6,043 nucleotides of DNA from Bacteroidota bacterium (GTDB lineage Bacteria > Bacteroidota > Bacteroidia > Bacteroidales > UBA1715). The notes under the pieces were generated by a model. The model saw only the letters and a program-made list of their open reading frames with translations, searched no databases and had not been told where the DNA came from. Position numbers and translations under genes: made by a program. Positions 5,795 through 6,043 of this stretch are shown here, in pieces; position 1 is the stretch's first letter, and each line of letters begins with the position of its first letter. The DNA lies in NCBI GenBank assembly GCA_029266015.1, contig JAJUFK010000154.1, forward strand, positions 1 through 6,043. The letters run 5' to 3'.

Positions 5795-6043
5795 ATGGAA
5801 ACCATTTTATTAACCTATGCTCCTCAAGGAGGATATACGGAACAAGCAGCATACGAAATAGCACAAAAAATTACTTTTGCACATTGCACCATACTTCCCG
5901 GAAGTAAACTAACACAAAAAGAATTAGAATCATACTCACGTATTATAATAGGTATTGCAACATTGGGTAATGATTCATGGAACTCTGGTCGCCAAGATCC
6001 TGATACTGTTCATTTACAAAAAATGATAACACAAGTTGATTTC
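5795..6043 (+). CDS. Flavodoxin-like protein, N-terminal part (runs off the window)
   Basis: An open frame of 83 codons starts at ATG 5795, 2 nt after the pgl stop, and reaches the window edge without a stop. The fold pattern is flavodoxin-like: a first strand ETILLTYAP, a loop and helix with QGGYTEQAAYEIAQKI, and later the strand and turn RIIIGIATLGNDSW (49-62), which resembles the GTPTLG FMN loop of long-chain flavodoxins. The phosphate-binding loop is unusual: residues 9-15 read APQGGYT instead of the common T/S-x-TGxT. Long-chain flavodoxins are about 140-180 residues, so roughly half is probably missing. The family call is moderate; it could also be a flavodoxin-fold protein that does not bind FMN. 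Its position at the end of a gnd-zwf-pgl operon suggests it carries, or responds to, reducing power from this pathway (inference). Confidence 0.65.
   Translation, partial: METILLTYAPQGGYTEQAAYEIAQKITFAHCTILPGSKLTQKELESYSRIIIGIATLGNDSWNSGRQDPDTVHLQKMITQVDF

Overview
The window looks like an AT-rich (by eye roughly one third G+C) chromosome segment of an anaerobic or microaerophilic member of the Bacteroidota, probably near the Bacteroidales. The reasons are A-rich start contexts with no Shine-Dalgarno sequence before any gene, TAnnTTTG-type -7 promoter motifs, and a gnd-zwf-pgl pentose-phosphate cluster beside a rubredoxin, flavodiiron and superoxide-reductase defence set. This placement is inferred from style and gene content; no phylogenetic marker is present. 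All eight genes lie on the + strand.

Region 1 (1-206) is a non-coding leader with a plausible promoter for the first gene. Region 2 (207-2539) is an oxygen and iron stress cluster: a non-haem ferritin, a 54-residue rubredoxin, a flavodiiron oxygen (or NO) reductase, and a two-iron desulfoferrodoxin (superoxide reductase). The likely logic is that rubredoxin carries single electrons to the flavodiiron protein (O2 to water) and to desulfoferrodoxin (superoxide to H2O2), while ferritin keeps Fe2+ away from peroxide. A perfect 13-bp hairpin with a short T-run sits between rubredoxin and the flavodiiron gene and may act as a partial terminator. A second, stronger terminator follows desulfoferrodoxin.

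Region 3 (2540-2678) holds that terminator and a spaced inverted repeat upstream of the next operon. Region 4 (2679-6043) is a very tight operon with junctions of +1, -1 and +2 nt: short-form 6-phosphogluconate dehydrogenase, glucose-6-phosphate dehydrogenase, 6-phosphogluconolactonase, and the first 83 codons of a flavodoxin-like protein that runs off the window. The first three are the whole oxidative pentose-phosphate branch. Residues in the two dehydrogenases suggest they may prefer different cofactors (NAD for Gnd, NADP for Zwf).

I see no tRNA, rRNA, CRISPR array, insertion sequence or phage gene. The families are well known. The parts most worth following up are the mid-operon hairpin, the Gnd cofactor pocket, and the divergent flavodoxin-like ORF attached to the pentose-phosphate operon.
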